Below are positions 7,486-16,076 of a DNA stretch of 64,000 nt, in pieces. Source of the stretch: Sinomonas cyclohexanicum (lineage in GTDB: Bacteria; Actinomycetota; Actinomycetes; Actinomycetales; Micrococcaceae); contig NZ_AP024525.1 in the NCBI RefSeq assembly GCF_020886775.1, forward strand, positions 1,550,001-1,614,000, read 5' to 3'. Each line of letters begins with the position of its first letter. The first letter of the stretch is position 1. The notes beneath the pieces are model-generated. The model had not been told where the DNA came from. It worked only from the letters and a program-made list of their open reading frames with translations, and searched no databases. A program made the position numbers and the translations under genes.

Positions 7486-8727
7486 ATGTCTGGGACGATG
7501 ACAGAGATGACCATGGACCTGCCAGCGCTGGGAACCGGCCGGCTCTTCGCCGCCGAGGGTTACACGCGCGGCGACCACGAGGCCGCCTATGGGCGCCGGC
7601 CCGAGGGCTGGACGCGCGAGGCGCTGCTCGGCGAGCTCGAGGCCTCGGGCCTCGTGGGCCGGGGCGGTGCTGGCTTCCCCGCGTGGCGCAAGATCTCCTC
7701 GACGGCCGGCCGCGCGTCGATGACCGGGGCTCCCGTCGTGATCGCCAACGGCGCCGAGGGCGAGCCCCTCAGCCGCAAGGACGCTGCGCTGCTGCAGAAC
7801 GCACCCCACCTTGTGCTCGACGGGCTGCTCACGGCCGGTGACGCCGTTGGGGCCTCACAGTTGTTCCTGTATGCGCCCGCCGAGTCGCTGGGCGCGGTGA
7901 GGCAGGCCGTCTCGGAGCGCAAGGACGCTCGCCGCATCAAGCTCGTCGAGGCGCCCCACACGTTCGTCTCCGGCGAGGCCTCCGCGGTCGTCAACGCCCT
8001 CGAGACGGGCGTGGCACTCCCGCGCGACACGACGACCCGGCTCAGCACGAGCGGCTACCGCGGGCGCCCCACACTGCTGCACAACGTCGAGACGCTGGCA
8101 CAGCTCGCGCTCGTTGCACGGTACGGCGCCGGCTGGTTCCGCGAGGCGGGCACCCGCGAGGACCCCGGGACGAGGCTCGTCAGCCTCTCCGGCGACGTTC
8201 CGCGGGGTTCGGTCCTCGAGGTCAGCGGCGGCGCGACGCTGAGCCAGATCCTCAGGCTCGGCGGAGCGGAGCCGGCCGCAATCGCAGCCGTCCTCGTGGG
8301 CGGCTTCCATGGTGCCTGGGTTCCACGCGACGCGTTCGACCGGCCCATGACAACGGCCGGTTTGGCCCGCTACGGTGCCCGGCCCGGCGCCGGCATCCTC
8401 ATGGCCGTGGCGAACGGCAGCTGTGCGCTCACGGCCTCCGCGCCGATCGCGAGGTACCTCGCCGACAGTTCGGCCCAGCAGTGCGGGCCCTGCATGTTCG
8501 GCTTGCCCGCGATGGCGGCCGTCGTGGAGCGCATCGCCGCGGGGGAGCGGACGCCATGGCTTGCCTCCGAGGCGGACCGGCTCGCCGGCCTCGTCACCGG
8601 GCGGGGAGCCTGCCGCCACCCGGACGGTGCCGCGGGATTCGTGCGGAGCACCCTCGCCGTGTTCCGGGACGACGTCCGTGCCCACCTCGACGGCTGGTGC
8701 TCGGCAGGAACGGGGCGTGCCTCATGA
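7486..8727 (+). CDS. NuoF-like flavin/iron-sulfur oxidoreductase subunit
   Basis: A 413-residue protein resembling the 51-kDa subunit (NuoF/Nqo1) fold. The glycine-rich FMN/NADH-binding loop GRGGAGFPAWRK lies near residues 60-71, followed by VIANGAEGEPLSRKD. Near the C-terminus, QQCGPCMFG and GACRHPDG supply cysteines for a 4Fe-4S cluster; a fourth may be the Cys of DGWCSAG. The ATG at 7486 follows GAGGAGGAG. It probably accepts electrons from NAD(P)H or passes them to the ferredoxin, whose start overlaps its stop (ATGA). Similar subunits accompany ApbE and ferric-reductase-like proteins in other actinobacteria. Confidence 0.82.
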   Translation: MSGTMTEMTMDLPALGTGRLFAAEGYTRGDHEAAYGRRPEGWTREALLGELEASGLVGRGGAGFPAWRKISSTAGRASMTGAPVVIANGAEGEPLSRKDAALLQNAPHLVLDGLLTAGDAVGASQLFLYAPAESLGAVRQAVSERKDARRIKLVEAPHTFVSGEASAVVNALETGVALPRDTTTRLSTSGYRGRPTLLHNVETLAQLALVARYGAGWFREAGTREDPGTRLVSLSGDVPRGSVLEVSGGATLSQILRLGGAEPAAIAAVLVGGFHGAWVPRDAFDRPMTTAGLARYGARPGAGILMAVANGSCALTASAPIARYLADSSAQQCGPCMFGLPAMAAVVERIAAGERTPWLASEADRLAGLVTGRGACRHPDGAAGFVRSTLAVFRDDVRAHLDGWCSAGTGRAS

Positions 8728-8951
8728 GCCGGACCCAGCTCGAGCTGCACATCGACTTCACGCGCTGTGAAGGGCGCGGCCTCTGTGCCGAGCTGCTTCC
8801 CGAACTCCTCACCCGGGACGACTGGGGCTACCCGGTAGGCCGCGGCGGGCGCGACGTCGTCGTCCCCTCGGCGCTCGCGGCGGCGGCGCAGGACGCCGTC
8901 GACATGTGCCCGGTCCAGGCGCTCCTGCTGCGGCGCGTCAGCCGTGCATGA
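8724..8951 (+). CDS. Ferredoxin, probably 3Fe-4S type
   Basis: A 75-residue ferredoxin. The cysteine pattern is C-X5-C (CEGRGLC) plus C-P (MCPVQAL), i.e. three ligands, as in single-cluster 3Fe-4S ferredoxins of Actinobacteria. Its ATG overlaps the stop of the NuoF-like gene. It ends the operon, six bases from the convergent gene at 8958, with no obvious terminator between them. It is the likely soluble electron carrier for the cluster. Confidence 0.85.
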   Translation: MSRTQLELHIDFTRCEGRGLCAELLPELLTRDDWGYPVGRGGRDVVVPSALAAAAQDAVDMCPVQALLLRRVSRA

Positions 8952-8957
8952 CCGGCC

Positions 8958-9452
8958 TCAGCCCCGCATGACCTCGTTGCGCGCCTTCATGTACTCCTCG
9001 AGCGAGATCTTCTGCTCGGAGAACTGCCTGTCGAGCTCGGCGAGGCGCCGGGCACGGTAGCCCTGGGGTGAGTCGTCTGGCGCCCCCGGAGCGCCCGACG
9101 GCGACGCCTCGGGCTGGGCCTGTGGCCTCGCCTGCGGCGTGGGCTGGCCGGGGAACCCGGGCGGGAGCGGCTGCTGCCACCAGGGCGCCTGCGGATTGGC
9201 CGGCGCGGTGCTCTGGCCCTCGGGGAGCTGGCCCTGCGGGGGCTGGCCCTGCCTCGGCGGCGGCGCGGGCTGGGTCTGCTGCGGTGCCGGGTACTGGGGT
9301 CCCGGGTACTGGTTTCCGGGGTATTGGCCGTACTGGTCGCGTCGCCCCTGCTGGTAGGGCGGCCGGCCGCCCCGCTGTCCCTGCTGGCCGACCTTCCGCA
9401 TGACGAACGGAATGACCCACCCGAGGACCACGACCCAGAAGATCCAGCTCAT
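8958..9452 (-). CDS. Membrane protein with Pro/Gln-rich linker and SHOCT-like C-terminus
   Basis: A 164-residue protein with one N-terminal helix (about residues 3-17). A long proline/glutamine-rich low-complexity linker with repeated QYP units covers about residues 22-125. The C-terminal 30 residues (RRLAELDRQFSEQKISLEEY) resemble the SHOCT oligomerisation motif. The helix would anchor it with the tail probably in the cytoplasm. A TAGGCT box 7 bases upstream of the ATG suggests a leaderless transcript. The function is unknown. Confidence 0.72.
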   Translation of the reverse strand: MSWIFWVVVLGWVIPFVMRKVGQQGQRGGRPPYQQGRRDQYGQYPGNQYPGPQYPAPQQTQPAPPPRQGQPPQGQLPEGQSTAPANPQAPWWQQPLPPGFPGQPTPQARPQAQPEASPSGAPGAPDDSPQGYRARRLAELDRQFSEQKISLEEYMKARNEVMRG

Positions 9453-9494
9453 GGTTCCAAGCCTACGCGGATTGCGCAGGGGAAATGCTGGGTG

Positions 9495-10349
9495 TCAGCT
9501 GGGCTCTCCCGAGCCGAGCGGCATGCCCGCGCCGAAGACGGGCTCCGCCGTCGGCCGCTTCGCCGAGACGCCGTCCCCGCTGGACTTGTGCCGCAGCCTG
9601 CGGATCACCCAGGGCACGAAGAACTCGCGGGCCCACACGAGGTCCTCGGTGCGGGCCGCCCGCCACGTCCGGGTGGGCATCGGGCTCGGCTCCATCGGCT
9701 CGAGTCCGTGCCGGACGTTGAGCGCCTCGAGCGCCATGATGGCGATCGTGTGGTGGCCGAGCGGGGAGAAATGCAGCCGGTCGGTGTCCCACATCTGCGG
9801 GTCGGAGAGCTGGCGCAGCGCCCACATGTCCGCCACCACGGCGTCGTGCCGCGCCGCGACCACCCGGAGGTTCTCGTTGTAGGTGGCGACCTTGCCGCGG
9901 ATGGCCGAGAGCACCGGGGTCGAGCCGATGTCGGGTCCGTTGAACAGCAGCACCGTCGCGCCGGCGTCCGCGAGGCGTCCGACGGCGGCGTCGAGCCTGA
10001 GTGCGAGCGCGTCGGGATCGCTCCCGGGCCGGAGCAGGTCGTTGCCTCCCGCCGAGAGGGACACGAGGTCGGGGTGCAGCTCGAGGGCCGGTTCGAGCTG
10101 CTCGTCGAGGATCTTTGCGAGGAGGCGGCCCCGGATCGCGAGGTTCGCGTAGGCGAAGTCGTCCGTGCCGCGGGAGAGCTCCTCCGCGAGGCGGTCCGCC
10201 CAGCCGCGGTGGCGGCCGGGATTGCCGGGATCCGGATCTCCGATGCCCTCGGTGAAGGAGTCGCCGATGGCCACGTAACGGTGCCATGGGTGGAGATGGC
10301 CGTCCGGCAGGCCCGATCCCGTGTGCTTCGTCTCCGTCGTGTCGGTCAC
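9495..10349 (-). CDS. SGNH/GDSL-family hydrolase
   Basis: A 284-residue esterase/lipase of the SGNH fold. The nucleophile is S31 in AIGDSFTEG, block III is SAGGNDLL, and the Asp-His pair sits in DTDRLHFSPLGH. I start it at GTG 10349. An ATG nine bases upstream lies inside a good -10 box (CATAAT, 10357-10362 reversed) that is spaced exactly 7 bases from the GTG, so the message is probably leaderless from the GTG. No signal peptide is seen, so the enzyme should be cytoplasmic. The substrate is unknown. Confidence 0.88.
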   Translation of the reverse strand: MTDTTETKHTGSGLPDGHLHPWHRYVAIGDSFTEGIGDPDPGNPGRHRGWADRLAEELSRGTDDFAYANLAIRGRLLAKILDEQLEPALELHPDLVSLSAGGNDLLRPGSDPDALALRLDAAVGRLADAGATVLLFNGPDIGSTPVLSAIRGKVATYNENLRVVAARHDAVVADMWALRQLSDPQMWDTDRLHFSPLGHHTIAIMALEALNVRHGLEPMEPSPMPTRTWRAARTEDLVWAREFFVPWVIRRLRHKSSGDGVSAKRPTAEPVFGAGMPLGSGEPS

Positions 10350-10456
10350 GGAAACCATTATGCGCCGAGGCGAATACGTCCCGCTACTGAGCGGTAACCT
10401 GACATGGCCTTCAGTTTGCCCTTCCCAACCTGCGCGCCGCTGGCTACTGTGGCGCC

Positions 10457-11509
10457 ATGCTCTTCGATGGCATCACCTCCCGACGCGTCCCGACGGCACG
10501 CTACGACGCCCAGATCCTCGAGCGCGCCTCGGACGTGCCCGGGGCCGCCGACGCCCCCGCCGTCGTGTTCGTCCACGGCAACGTCTCCTCCTCGCTGTTC
10601 TGGCAGCAGGCCATGCTCGACCTCCCTGAGGGGTTCCGCGCGGTCGCGGTGGACCTGCGGGGCTTCGGTGGCAGCGAGACCCTCCCCGTCGACGCGCGCC
10701 GCGGCCTCGCCGACTACAGCGACGACCTCGCTGCGGTCGTGGAGACGCTTGGGCTCTCGGTGCCGCACCTCGTGGGCTGGAGCATGGGCGGCGGCGTGGT
10801 CATGCAGTACGCACTCGACCACCGCGTGGCCTCGCTGACGCTCCAGGCTCCGGTCTCCCCCTACGGCTTCGGCGGCACCGCCGGGCTGGAGGGCCGGCGC
10901 CTCACCCCGGACGACGCCGGGACCGGCGCCGGCGGCGCCAACCCGGACTTCGTTGCCCGTCTGAGGACCCAGGACGCGACGGCGGACGCGCCCACCTCGC
11001 CGCGGAACGTGTACCGCACCACCTATGTGCACCCCGGATTCGAGTCCCCGCACGAGGACGTCTGGGTGGCCTCGATGCTGACCACCGCGATCGGCGACGG
11101 GAACTACCCGGGCACGTCCACGCCGTCGTCCTCATGGCCCGGCTTCGCGCCGGGCGAGTCCGGGGTGCTCAACACGATGACCCCGGGGCACCTCAACCTC
11201 TCCGGGATCGTGGACCTGGACGAGAAGCCGCCGATTCTGTGGATCCACGGGGACGCGGACGCGATCGTCTCAGACGCCTCGATGTTCGACCTGAACTGCC
11301 TGGGCCAACTCGGCGTGATCCCCGGATGGCCGGGGGCCGAGGCCGCGCCGCCGCAGCCGATGGTCTCGCAGACGCGGCACGTGCTCGACGCGTACCGGGC
11401 GGCCGGGGGTGCGGTCGCCGAGGTCGAGCTGCCCGGCTGCGGCCACTCGCCGCACCTCGAGTTCCCGGACAAGTTCAACGACGCGCTGAGGAGCCATCTC
11501 GCCGCGTGA
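10457..11509 (+). CDS. Alpha/beta hydrolase
   Basis: A 350-residue hydrolase. The oxyanion-hole strand is VVFVHGNVSSSLFW, the nucleophile elbow is GWSMGG (S109), an Asp is likely in WIHGDADAIVSD, and the His is in GCGHSPHLEFP. The cap region (about 140-245) is larger than in small esterases. A TACTGT box lies 6 bases before the ATG, which fits a leaderless promoter. It is divergent from the SGNH hydrolase gene across about 100 bp. The substrate cannot be told. Confidence 0.87.
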   Translation: MLFDGITSRRVPTARYDAQILERASDVPGAADAPAVVFVHGNVSSSLFWQQAMLDLPEGFRAVAVDLRGFGGSETLPVDARRGLADYSDDLAAVVETLGLSVPHLVGWSMGGGVVMQYALDHRVASLTLQAPVSPYGFGGTAGLEGRRLTPDDAGTGAGGANPDFVARLRTQDATADAPTSPRNVYRTTYVHPGFESPHEDVWVASMLTTAIGDGNYPGTSTPSSSWPGFAPGESGVLNTMTPGHLNLSGIVDLDEKPPILWIHGDADAIVSDASMFDLNCLGQLGVIPGWPGAEAAPPQPMVSQTRHVLDAYRAAGGAVAEVELPGCGHSPHLEFPDKFNDALRSHLAA

Positions 11510-11515
11510 TGGCCC

Positions 11516-11543
11516 GCACATAGTTGAAGTATCAACTATGTGC
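11516..11543. promoter_or_regulatory. Perfect 12-bp inverted repeat, candidate MarR/MhqR-type operator
   Basis: GCACATAGTTGA (11516-11527) and TCAACTATGTGC (11532-11543) are exact reverse complements around the 4-base spacer AGTA. The site is AT-rich in a GC-rich genome and abuts a likely -10 box, CACAAT at 11544-11549. That box lies 6 bases from the ATG of the hydrolase at 11556. A bound repressor would cover the -35 region. No regulator gene is adjacent. Confidence 0.6.
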
Positions 11544-11555
11544 CACAATGGGAAC

Positions 11556-12269
11556 ATGACTGAAGCCCCCGCCGACGCCCAGCGAGCCAACTACCCCGCC
11601 CACTACCCGGACCATGTCGCGCTCTGGAGCCGGCCCGAGGACGAGCGGGCCGGCACCCCGCTCATCGTCCTCTTCCACGGCTACGGCTCCAACGAGGCCG
11701 ACCTCATGGGGCTGGCCGGGTACTTCCCGGAGGAGTTCACGGTCGCGTCCCTGCGGGCGCCCCAGATGCTCGCGCCGGGCGCCTACCAGTGGTTCCCGAT
11801 CATCGGAACCCCGGAGTTCTCCCTCGGCGCCGTCGAGGCGGCCACCGAGTATGTCCTCGCGTGGCTCGACACCGTGCGTGCGCAGCACACCTCGGTCACT
11901 GTGCTCGGCTTCTCCATGGGCATGGCCATGGCCACCTCCGTGGTGCGCCGCCGCCCGGGTGACTTCGCCGCCGTCGTGGGCCTGTCCGGGTTCGCCGTGG
12001 ACCCTGCGTCCGCAGGGAAGGGAGCAGCCGGGGAGCCCGGGTATGGCTACTTCCGCGATGCCGAGCTCGACGGGACGCTGCCGATGTTCTGGGGCCGCGA
12101 CCAGGCCGATCCGGTGATCACCCCGGACAAGGTCGAGTACACGATGGGCTGGGTCCGCGGCCACGTCGACCTGACGAAGGTCACCTACCCGCGGATCGCG
12201 CACAGCATCAGCGGTCCCGAGATCGCCCACGTCAAGGAGTTCCTCGAGATGGCGGTCCTCAAGGGCTGA
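11556..12269 (+). CDS. Phospholipase/carboxylesterase-family hydrolase (MhqD-like)
   Basis: A 237-residue serine hydrolase of the carboxylesterase/phospholipase (Abhydrolase_2) type. It has the glycine-rich LFHGYGSNEADLMGLA, the nucleophile S120 in GFSMGM, an Asp region near GRDQADPVI, and the His in RIAHSIS. The ATG at 11556 is preferred over the upstream ATG 11538, which lies inside the palindrome and upstream of the -10 box; the message is probably leaderless. The family includes MhqD, induced by quinones under a MarR-type repressor, and the operator-like palindrome upstream fits such control. The substrate is not known. Confidence 0.82.
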   Translation: MTEAPADAQRANYPAHYPDHVALWSRPEDERAGTPLIVLFHGYGSNEADLMGLAGYFPEEFTVASLRAPQMLAPGAYQWFPIIGTPEFSLGAVEAATEYVLAWLDTVRAQHTSVTVLGFSMGMAMATSVVRRRPGDFAAVVGLSGFAVDPASAGKGAAGEPGYGYFRDAELDGTLPMFWGRDQADPVITPDKVEYTMGWVRGHVDLTKVTYPRIAHSISGPEIAHVKEFLEMAVLKG

Positions 12270-12294
12270 GGTTCGGGAAGGGCTGAGGCTCGGG
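12261..12294 (+). repeat. 17-bp tandem duplication across the hydrolase stop codon
   Basis: AAGGGCTGAGGTTCGGG (12261-12277) is followed at once by AAGGGCTGAGGCTCGGG (12278-12294), a 16 of 17 match. The first copy contains the TGA stop of the hydrolase gene. It resembles the stop-codon duplication after hipA. Confidence 0.85.
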
Positions 12295-12305
12295 GCGCGG
12301 CGGCT

Positions 12306-12321
12306 CCTCGCGGAAGCGAGG
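12306..12321. terminator. Short hairpin between convergent genes
   Basis: CCTCGC-GGAA-GCGAGG forms a 6-bp stem with a GNRA-type loop, between the stop codons of the convergent hydrolase and S4 genes. There is no T tract. It may act as a weak bidirectional terminator. Confidence 0.4.
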
Positions 12322-12322
12322 G

Positions 12323-12550
12323 TCAGCCGCGGGCGACCAGGCGCACGCGCTGCCCGTTGACCTCGACGACGTCGCCGATGCCGAGCTGGCGGCCGCGCCG
12401 CTCCTCGATGTCCCCATTGACCTTGACGAGTCCGTTGCGGATCAGCTCCGTGGCCTCGACCCCGTCCTCGACGAGCGAGGCGAGCTTGAGGAGCTGGCCC
12501 AGACGGATGGTGCCCTCGCGGATCTCGACCGTTTCCTCGTTCGCATTCAT
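12323..12550 (-). CDS. S4-domain RNA-binding protein
   Basis: A 75-residue single-domain protein of the YaaA/YbcJ type. The S4 fold signature runs through IRLGQLLKLASLVEDGVEA and LIRNGLVKVNGDIEERRGRQL, ending in VRLVARG. It should bind structured RNA, possibly ribosomal. The ATG at 12550 is chosen over an upstream in-frame start because a TAGAGT -10 box sits 7 bases ahead of it and would otherwise fall in the coding region. It is divergent from glyS. Confidence 0.85.
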   Translation of the reverse strand: MNANEETVEIREGTIRLGQLLKLASLVEDGVEATELIRNGLVKVNGDIEERRGRQLGIGDVVEVNGQRVRLVARG

Positions 12551-12633
12551 GCCGCCCACTCTAGGGTCGGTAGTCTTAGAACCGCACACCCGACGGGCCG
12601 CACCCAGCGGCCTGACACTACGGAGGACTCCCC

Positions 12634-14016
12634 TTGGCACCCAAGACCGCACTGGACTCGATCGTCTCCCTGGCCAAGCGCCGTGGATTCGTCTACCAGG
12701 CGGGTGAGATCTACGGAGGCTCCCGCTCGGCCTGGGACTACGGCCCCCTCGGGGTCGAGCTCAAGGAGAACATCAAGGAGCAGTGGTGGCAGACGTTCGT
12801 CCGCGGCCGCGAGGACATGGTGGGCCTCGACTCTGCGGTCATCCTCCCCAAGCAGGTCTGGGAGGCCTCGGGCCATGTCGCGACCTTCACCGATCCGCTC
12901 GTCGAGTGCCTCCAGTGCCACAAGCGGCACCGCCAGGACCACCTCATCGAGGCATACACGGCCAAGAAGGGCCGCGAGCCCGAGAACGGCATGGCGGACA
13001 TCACGTGCCCTGACTGCGGCACCACCGGCAAGTGGACCGAGCCGCAGATGTTCTCGGGCCTCATGAAGACGTTCCTCGGCCCCGTGGACAACGCCGAGGG
13101 CCTGCACTACATGCGCCCCGAGACGGCCCAGGGCATCTTCGTGAACTTCAACAACGTCGTCACCACGAGCCGCAAGAAGCCGCCGTTCGGCATCGGCCAG
13201 ATCGGCAAGGCGTTCCGCAACGAGATCACCCCGGGCAACTTCATCTTCCGCACGCGCGAGTTCGAGCAGATGGAGATCGAGTTCTTCACCGCGCCGGCAG
13301 ACGCCGACGCGTGGTTCAAGCACTGGGTCGACGCGTGCTGGAACTGGTTCATCGACCTGGGCATCAACCCCGACAACATGCGCAAGTTCGACGTCCCCGA
13401 GGACGAGCGCGCGCACTACTCGGCCGGGACGATCGACATCGAGTACAAGTTCGGCTTCCAGGGCAACGCGTGGGGCGAGCTGATGGGCATCGCGAACCGC
13501 ACCGACTTCGACCTGGGCAGCCACTCGAAGGCCTCCGGCCACGAGCTCGCGTACTTCAACCAGGCCACCAACGAGCGCTACATCCCGTACGTCATCGAGC
13601 CCTCGTTCGGCCTGACCCGCTCGATGATGGCGTTCCTCGTGGACGCCTACACCGAGGACGAGGCCCCGAACACGAAGGGCGGCGTGGACAAGCGCACTGT
13701 GCTCAAGCTCGATCCGCGCCTTGCGCCCGTCAAGGCCGCCGTGCTCCCGCTCTCCCGCAATGAGGACCTCTCGCCCAAGGCCCGCGATCTGGGTGCCGAG
13801 CTGCGCCGGCACTGGAACATCGAGTTCGACGACGCCGGGGCCATCGGCCGCCGCTACCGCCGCCAGGACGAGATCGGCACGCCGTTCTGCATCACCGTGG
13901 ACTTCGACACCCTCGAGGACCAGGCGGTGACCATCCGCGAGCGCGACACGATGTCCCAGGACCGCGTGGCTCTCGATAAGGTCACCGGCTACCTGTTCGA
14001 GCGGCTCGGGAAGTAG
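12634..14016 (+). CDS. glyS: Glycine--tRNA ligase, single-chain class II
   Basis: A 460-residue alpha-2-type glycyl-tRNA synthetase, as in actinobacteria and archaea. Class II motifs are visible: [12 protein letters not shown], then [23 protein letters not shown] (motif 2), and [15 protein letters not shown] (motif 3). A zinc-binding set lies at CLQCHKRH and CPDCG. The start is the unusual TTG at 12634, preceded by CGGAGGAC; it gives the expected N-terminus ([19 protein letters not shown]). The C-terminal anticodon-binding domain (about 350-460) is complete. Confidence 0.96.
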   Translation: MAPKTALDSIVSLAKRRGFVYQAGEIYGGSRSAWDYGPLGVELKENIKEQWWQTFVRGREDMVGLDSAVILPKQVWEASGHVATFTDPLVECLQCHKRHRQDHLIEAYTAKKGREPENGMADITCPDCGTTGKWTEPQMFSGLMKTFLGPVDNAEGLHYMRPETAQGIFVNFNNVVTTSRKKPPFGIGQIGKAFRNEITPGNFIFRTREFEQMEIEFFTAPADADAWFKHWVDACWNWFIDLGINPDNMRKFDVPEDERAHYSAGTIDIEYKFGFQGNAWGELMGIANRTDFDLGSHSKASGHELAYFNQATNERYIPYVIEPSFGLTRSMMAFLVDAYTEDEAPNTKGGVDKRTVLKLDPRLAPVKAAVLPLSRNEDLSPKARDLGAELRRHWNIEFDDAGAIGRRYRRQDEIGTPFCITVDFDTLEDQAVTIRERDTMSQDRVALDKVTGYLFERLGK

Positions 14017-14054
14017 GGCCTGCACCGAAGTGGACGCCGAACGAGGAAGGCACC

Positions 14055-15101
14055 GTGGCTGAGCTGACCTACAGGCCCTGGCGCGAGGGCGACGACCGCA
14101 TCCTCCTCCAGCTGTGGGGCGATGCCGAGGGCACCGCCGCGGAGCAGTTCCGCGGCGCGTTCGGCCCGGACGCCGGGGGAGCGCACGACGCCGCTCCGTC
14201 GCCGGGCGCTGGCACGTCACCTGCCGCCGCCCCGCCGCGGCCGTGGAGCCGCTGCATCGTCGCCGAGGACCAGGGCATCCCGGTCGCCGCCGGCGTCGTG
14301 TATGAGGCGACGCTCCACCCCGAGCGGCTGTGGGCGTACGTCGAAGTCGCGCGGGACCACCGCCGGTCCGGCGTCGGCACCGAGCTCCTGCGGCGGCTGC
14401 GCGAGGCGGCCCAGGCTCGGTCAGGCGTACCCGGGACCGGCGTGTCCGGGTCGGTGAGCCTCCGGTCCAAGGTTGCCGACGGCACCCCGGGCGCCGAGTT
14501 CGCCCGCGCGAACGGGTTCACCGTGCTCCAGCGCTCCCGCGAGGTCCTCGTGCGGCCGGGCACGCTCAAGCTGCCCGTCTTCGGCGACGGGACGGATACG
14601 GACGGCTCCTCGCCCCTCGTCGAGGATCTGGCGACCGGCTCGGTCGAGCTGAGCGACGCCGTCGGGCGCTACTACGCCGAGGTGCACAAGTGGGATCCGC
14701 CCGCGCCGATCAGCGTGGGGCTCGCTCAGCAGCTGTTCCTCTCCGACGCGGCGGGCGCCCACGGCGCCGTCGTGCTCCGTGCGCCCGCGGCGAGCGCGTT
14801 CGGTGCGGGCGTCGCCCCCGCGAAGAAGGGGAAGCTGCGGGCCTTCGCGGTGAGCTACGCCGGCCCGGAGAGCGCTGCCGCCGAGGCGCCGAGCGAGGTG
14901 CTGCTCGGGCACGAGACGCGGCTTGAGCCGGAGGACGCCGCGGATGCCGTGCGGGGGCTCCTCGCCCTCATCGCGTACCAGCATCCCGTCCGGCTCGAGG
15001 TCGAGGACTCGATGACGGCCCTCCGCGCGGCCGTCGAGCCCCTCCTCGCGGCCGGGCTGGCTGAGCAGGTCGGCCCGGACCGTCTCACCGTCGGCGACTG
15101 A
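14055..15101 (+). CDS. GNAT-family acetyltransferase
   Basis: A 348-residue protein from GTG 14055. The N-terminal half holds a GNAT domain with the acetyl-CoA loop VARDHRRSGVGTELLRRL (about residues 98-115), followed by FARANGF. The C-terminal half looks like a second, degenerate GNAT-like domain without a clear pyrophosphate loop. It follows glyS by 38 bases and may be read from the same promoter. The substrate is unknown. Confidence 0.82.
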   Translation: MAELTYRPWREGDDRILLQLWGDAEGTAAEQFRGAFGPDAGGAHDAAPSPGAGTSPAAAPPRPWSRCIVAEDQGIPVAAGVVYEATLHPERLWAYVEVARDHRRSGVGTELLRRLREAAQARSGVPGTGVSGSVSLRSKVADGTPGAEFARANGFTVLQRSREVLVRPGTLKLPVFGDGTDTDGSSPLVEDLATGSVELSDAVGRYYAEVHKWDPPAPISVGLAQQLFLSDAAGAHGAVVLRAPAASAFGAGVAPAKKGKLRAFAVSYAGPESAAAEAPSEVLLGHETRLEPEDAADAVRGLLALIAYQHPVRLEVEDSMTALRAAVEPLLAAGLAEQVGPDRLTVGD

Positions 15102-15107
15102 GAGCGG

Positions 15108-15947
15108 TCACATCTTGTCGCGGTCCGGGCGCAGGCCGTTCACGGCGTCCTGGGCGTCCCAGATGTCCCGCTCAGCCTCCGTGGGCGCGCCGCCGCCGAG
15201 CTTCGCCGGGACCCACCACGCCCCGGCGGGATGTCCGAGCGGGAAGTCGAGCGACGCGACATCGACCGCCTCCTGCATCGCCGCCTGGAGCCGGCGGGCC
15301 GCGTCCTCGGCGTCCGTCGTGACGGAGAGGTCCACGGCCGCGCCGAAGTGGATGCGGATGGGAGCCCTCCACAGGTCGGCGAGCGACCCGCTGCCGTGCT
15401 TTGCCGTGACGCCGTGGCCACGGGTCATGATGCGGTGGCCGCCCCACACCCCGACAGGGACGAGCGGGACGCCCGTCTCACGGGCCATGCGGACCGCGCC
15501 GGTGTGGCATCGACGCACCGTGAAGCTGCGGCTCACGCCCGCTTCTGGGAACAGCGCGATGCTCCAGCCGGCGTCGAGCATCGAGAGCGAGGCGTTCAGG
15601 CTCGCGTGGTTCGGACCGCCCACGACGGCGAGCCCGCCGCACGCCGTGATCGCGGCACCCAGGACGCGGCTGCGGTAGGGACGTGGGCCCACGAGGAATC
15701 GCAGCCGGTCGTAGCGGTGTGCCCACCACAGCAGCGCCACCGGCACAAAGTCCAAGTAGCCGAAGTGCGTGATCGCGAGGACCACCTGGCCCGCCGGAAC
15801 GGTCTCGAGGCCGCTCGGGATGACCTCGACCCGGAACAGGCTCTGCAGCCCGTCGAAGACGCGCCGGGCTGTGTCGTACAGCCACAGGCTCCCGGGCTGG
15901 AGCCGAGGGGGCCTGAGCCGTCGACGGGCCTTGCGCGGTGTCGCCAT
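15108..15947 (-). CDS. 1-acyl-glycerol-3-phosphate acyltransferase-like protein (PlsC family)
   Basis: A 279-residue LPLAT-family acyltransferase. The catalytic H-X4-D is H61-D66 in THFGYLD, and the acceptor-binding motif is LFPEAGVS. It should acylate a lysophospholipid or related alcohol at the inner membrane. The N-terminus is strongly basic (RKARRRLRPPR). A TAGGGT box lies 6 bases ahead of the ATG, again suggesting a leaderless transcript. The 3' end is six bases from the convergent GNAT gene. Confidence 0.87.
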   Translation of the reverse strand: MATPRKARRRLRPPRLQPGSLWLYDTARRVFDGLQSLFRVEVIPSGLETVPAGQVVLAITHFGYLDFVPVALLWWAHRYDRLRFLVGPRPYRSRVLGAAITACGGLAVVGGPNHASLNASLSMLDAGWSIALFPEAGVSRSFTVRRCHTGAVRMARETGVPLVPVGVWGGHRIMTRGHGVTAKHGSGSLADLWRAPIRIHFGAAVDLSVTTDAEDAARRLQAAMQEAVDVASLDFPLGHPAGAWWVPAKLGGGAPTEAERDIWDAQDAVNGLRPDRDKM

Positions 15948-15980
15948 GGGCTCACCCTACCGGCGCTCCGCGCGGGGGCC

Positions 15981-15994
15981 ATGACATCTGCCAT
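15981..15994. promoter_or_regulatory. DesR-type box upstream of the two-component operon
   Basis: ATGACA-TC-TGCCAT is an inverted repeat with one mismatch, 83 to 96 bases ahead of the predicted leaderless start of the sensor kinase. A closely related box, CTGACA-TT-TGTCAT, lies just after the response regulator. NarL/LuxR-type regulators of this class often bind TGACA-N2-TGTCA palindromes. Confidence 0.5.
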
Positions 15995-16076
15995 GGGGCG
16001 CCGGTGACGGATGTGCCGGGGCCTCGCTCATGTTTCGGCGCGACACGCGCAGGGTCTGACTGGCACAGTGTTCTCC

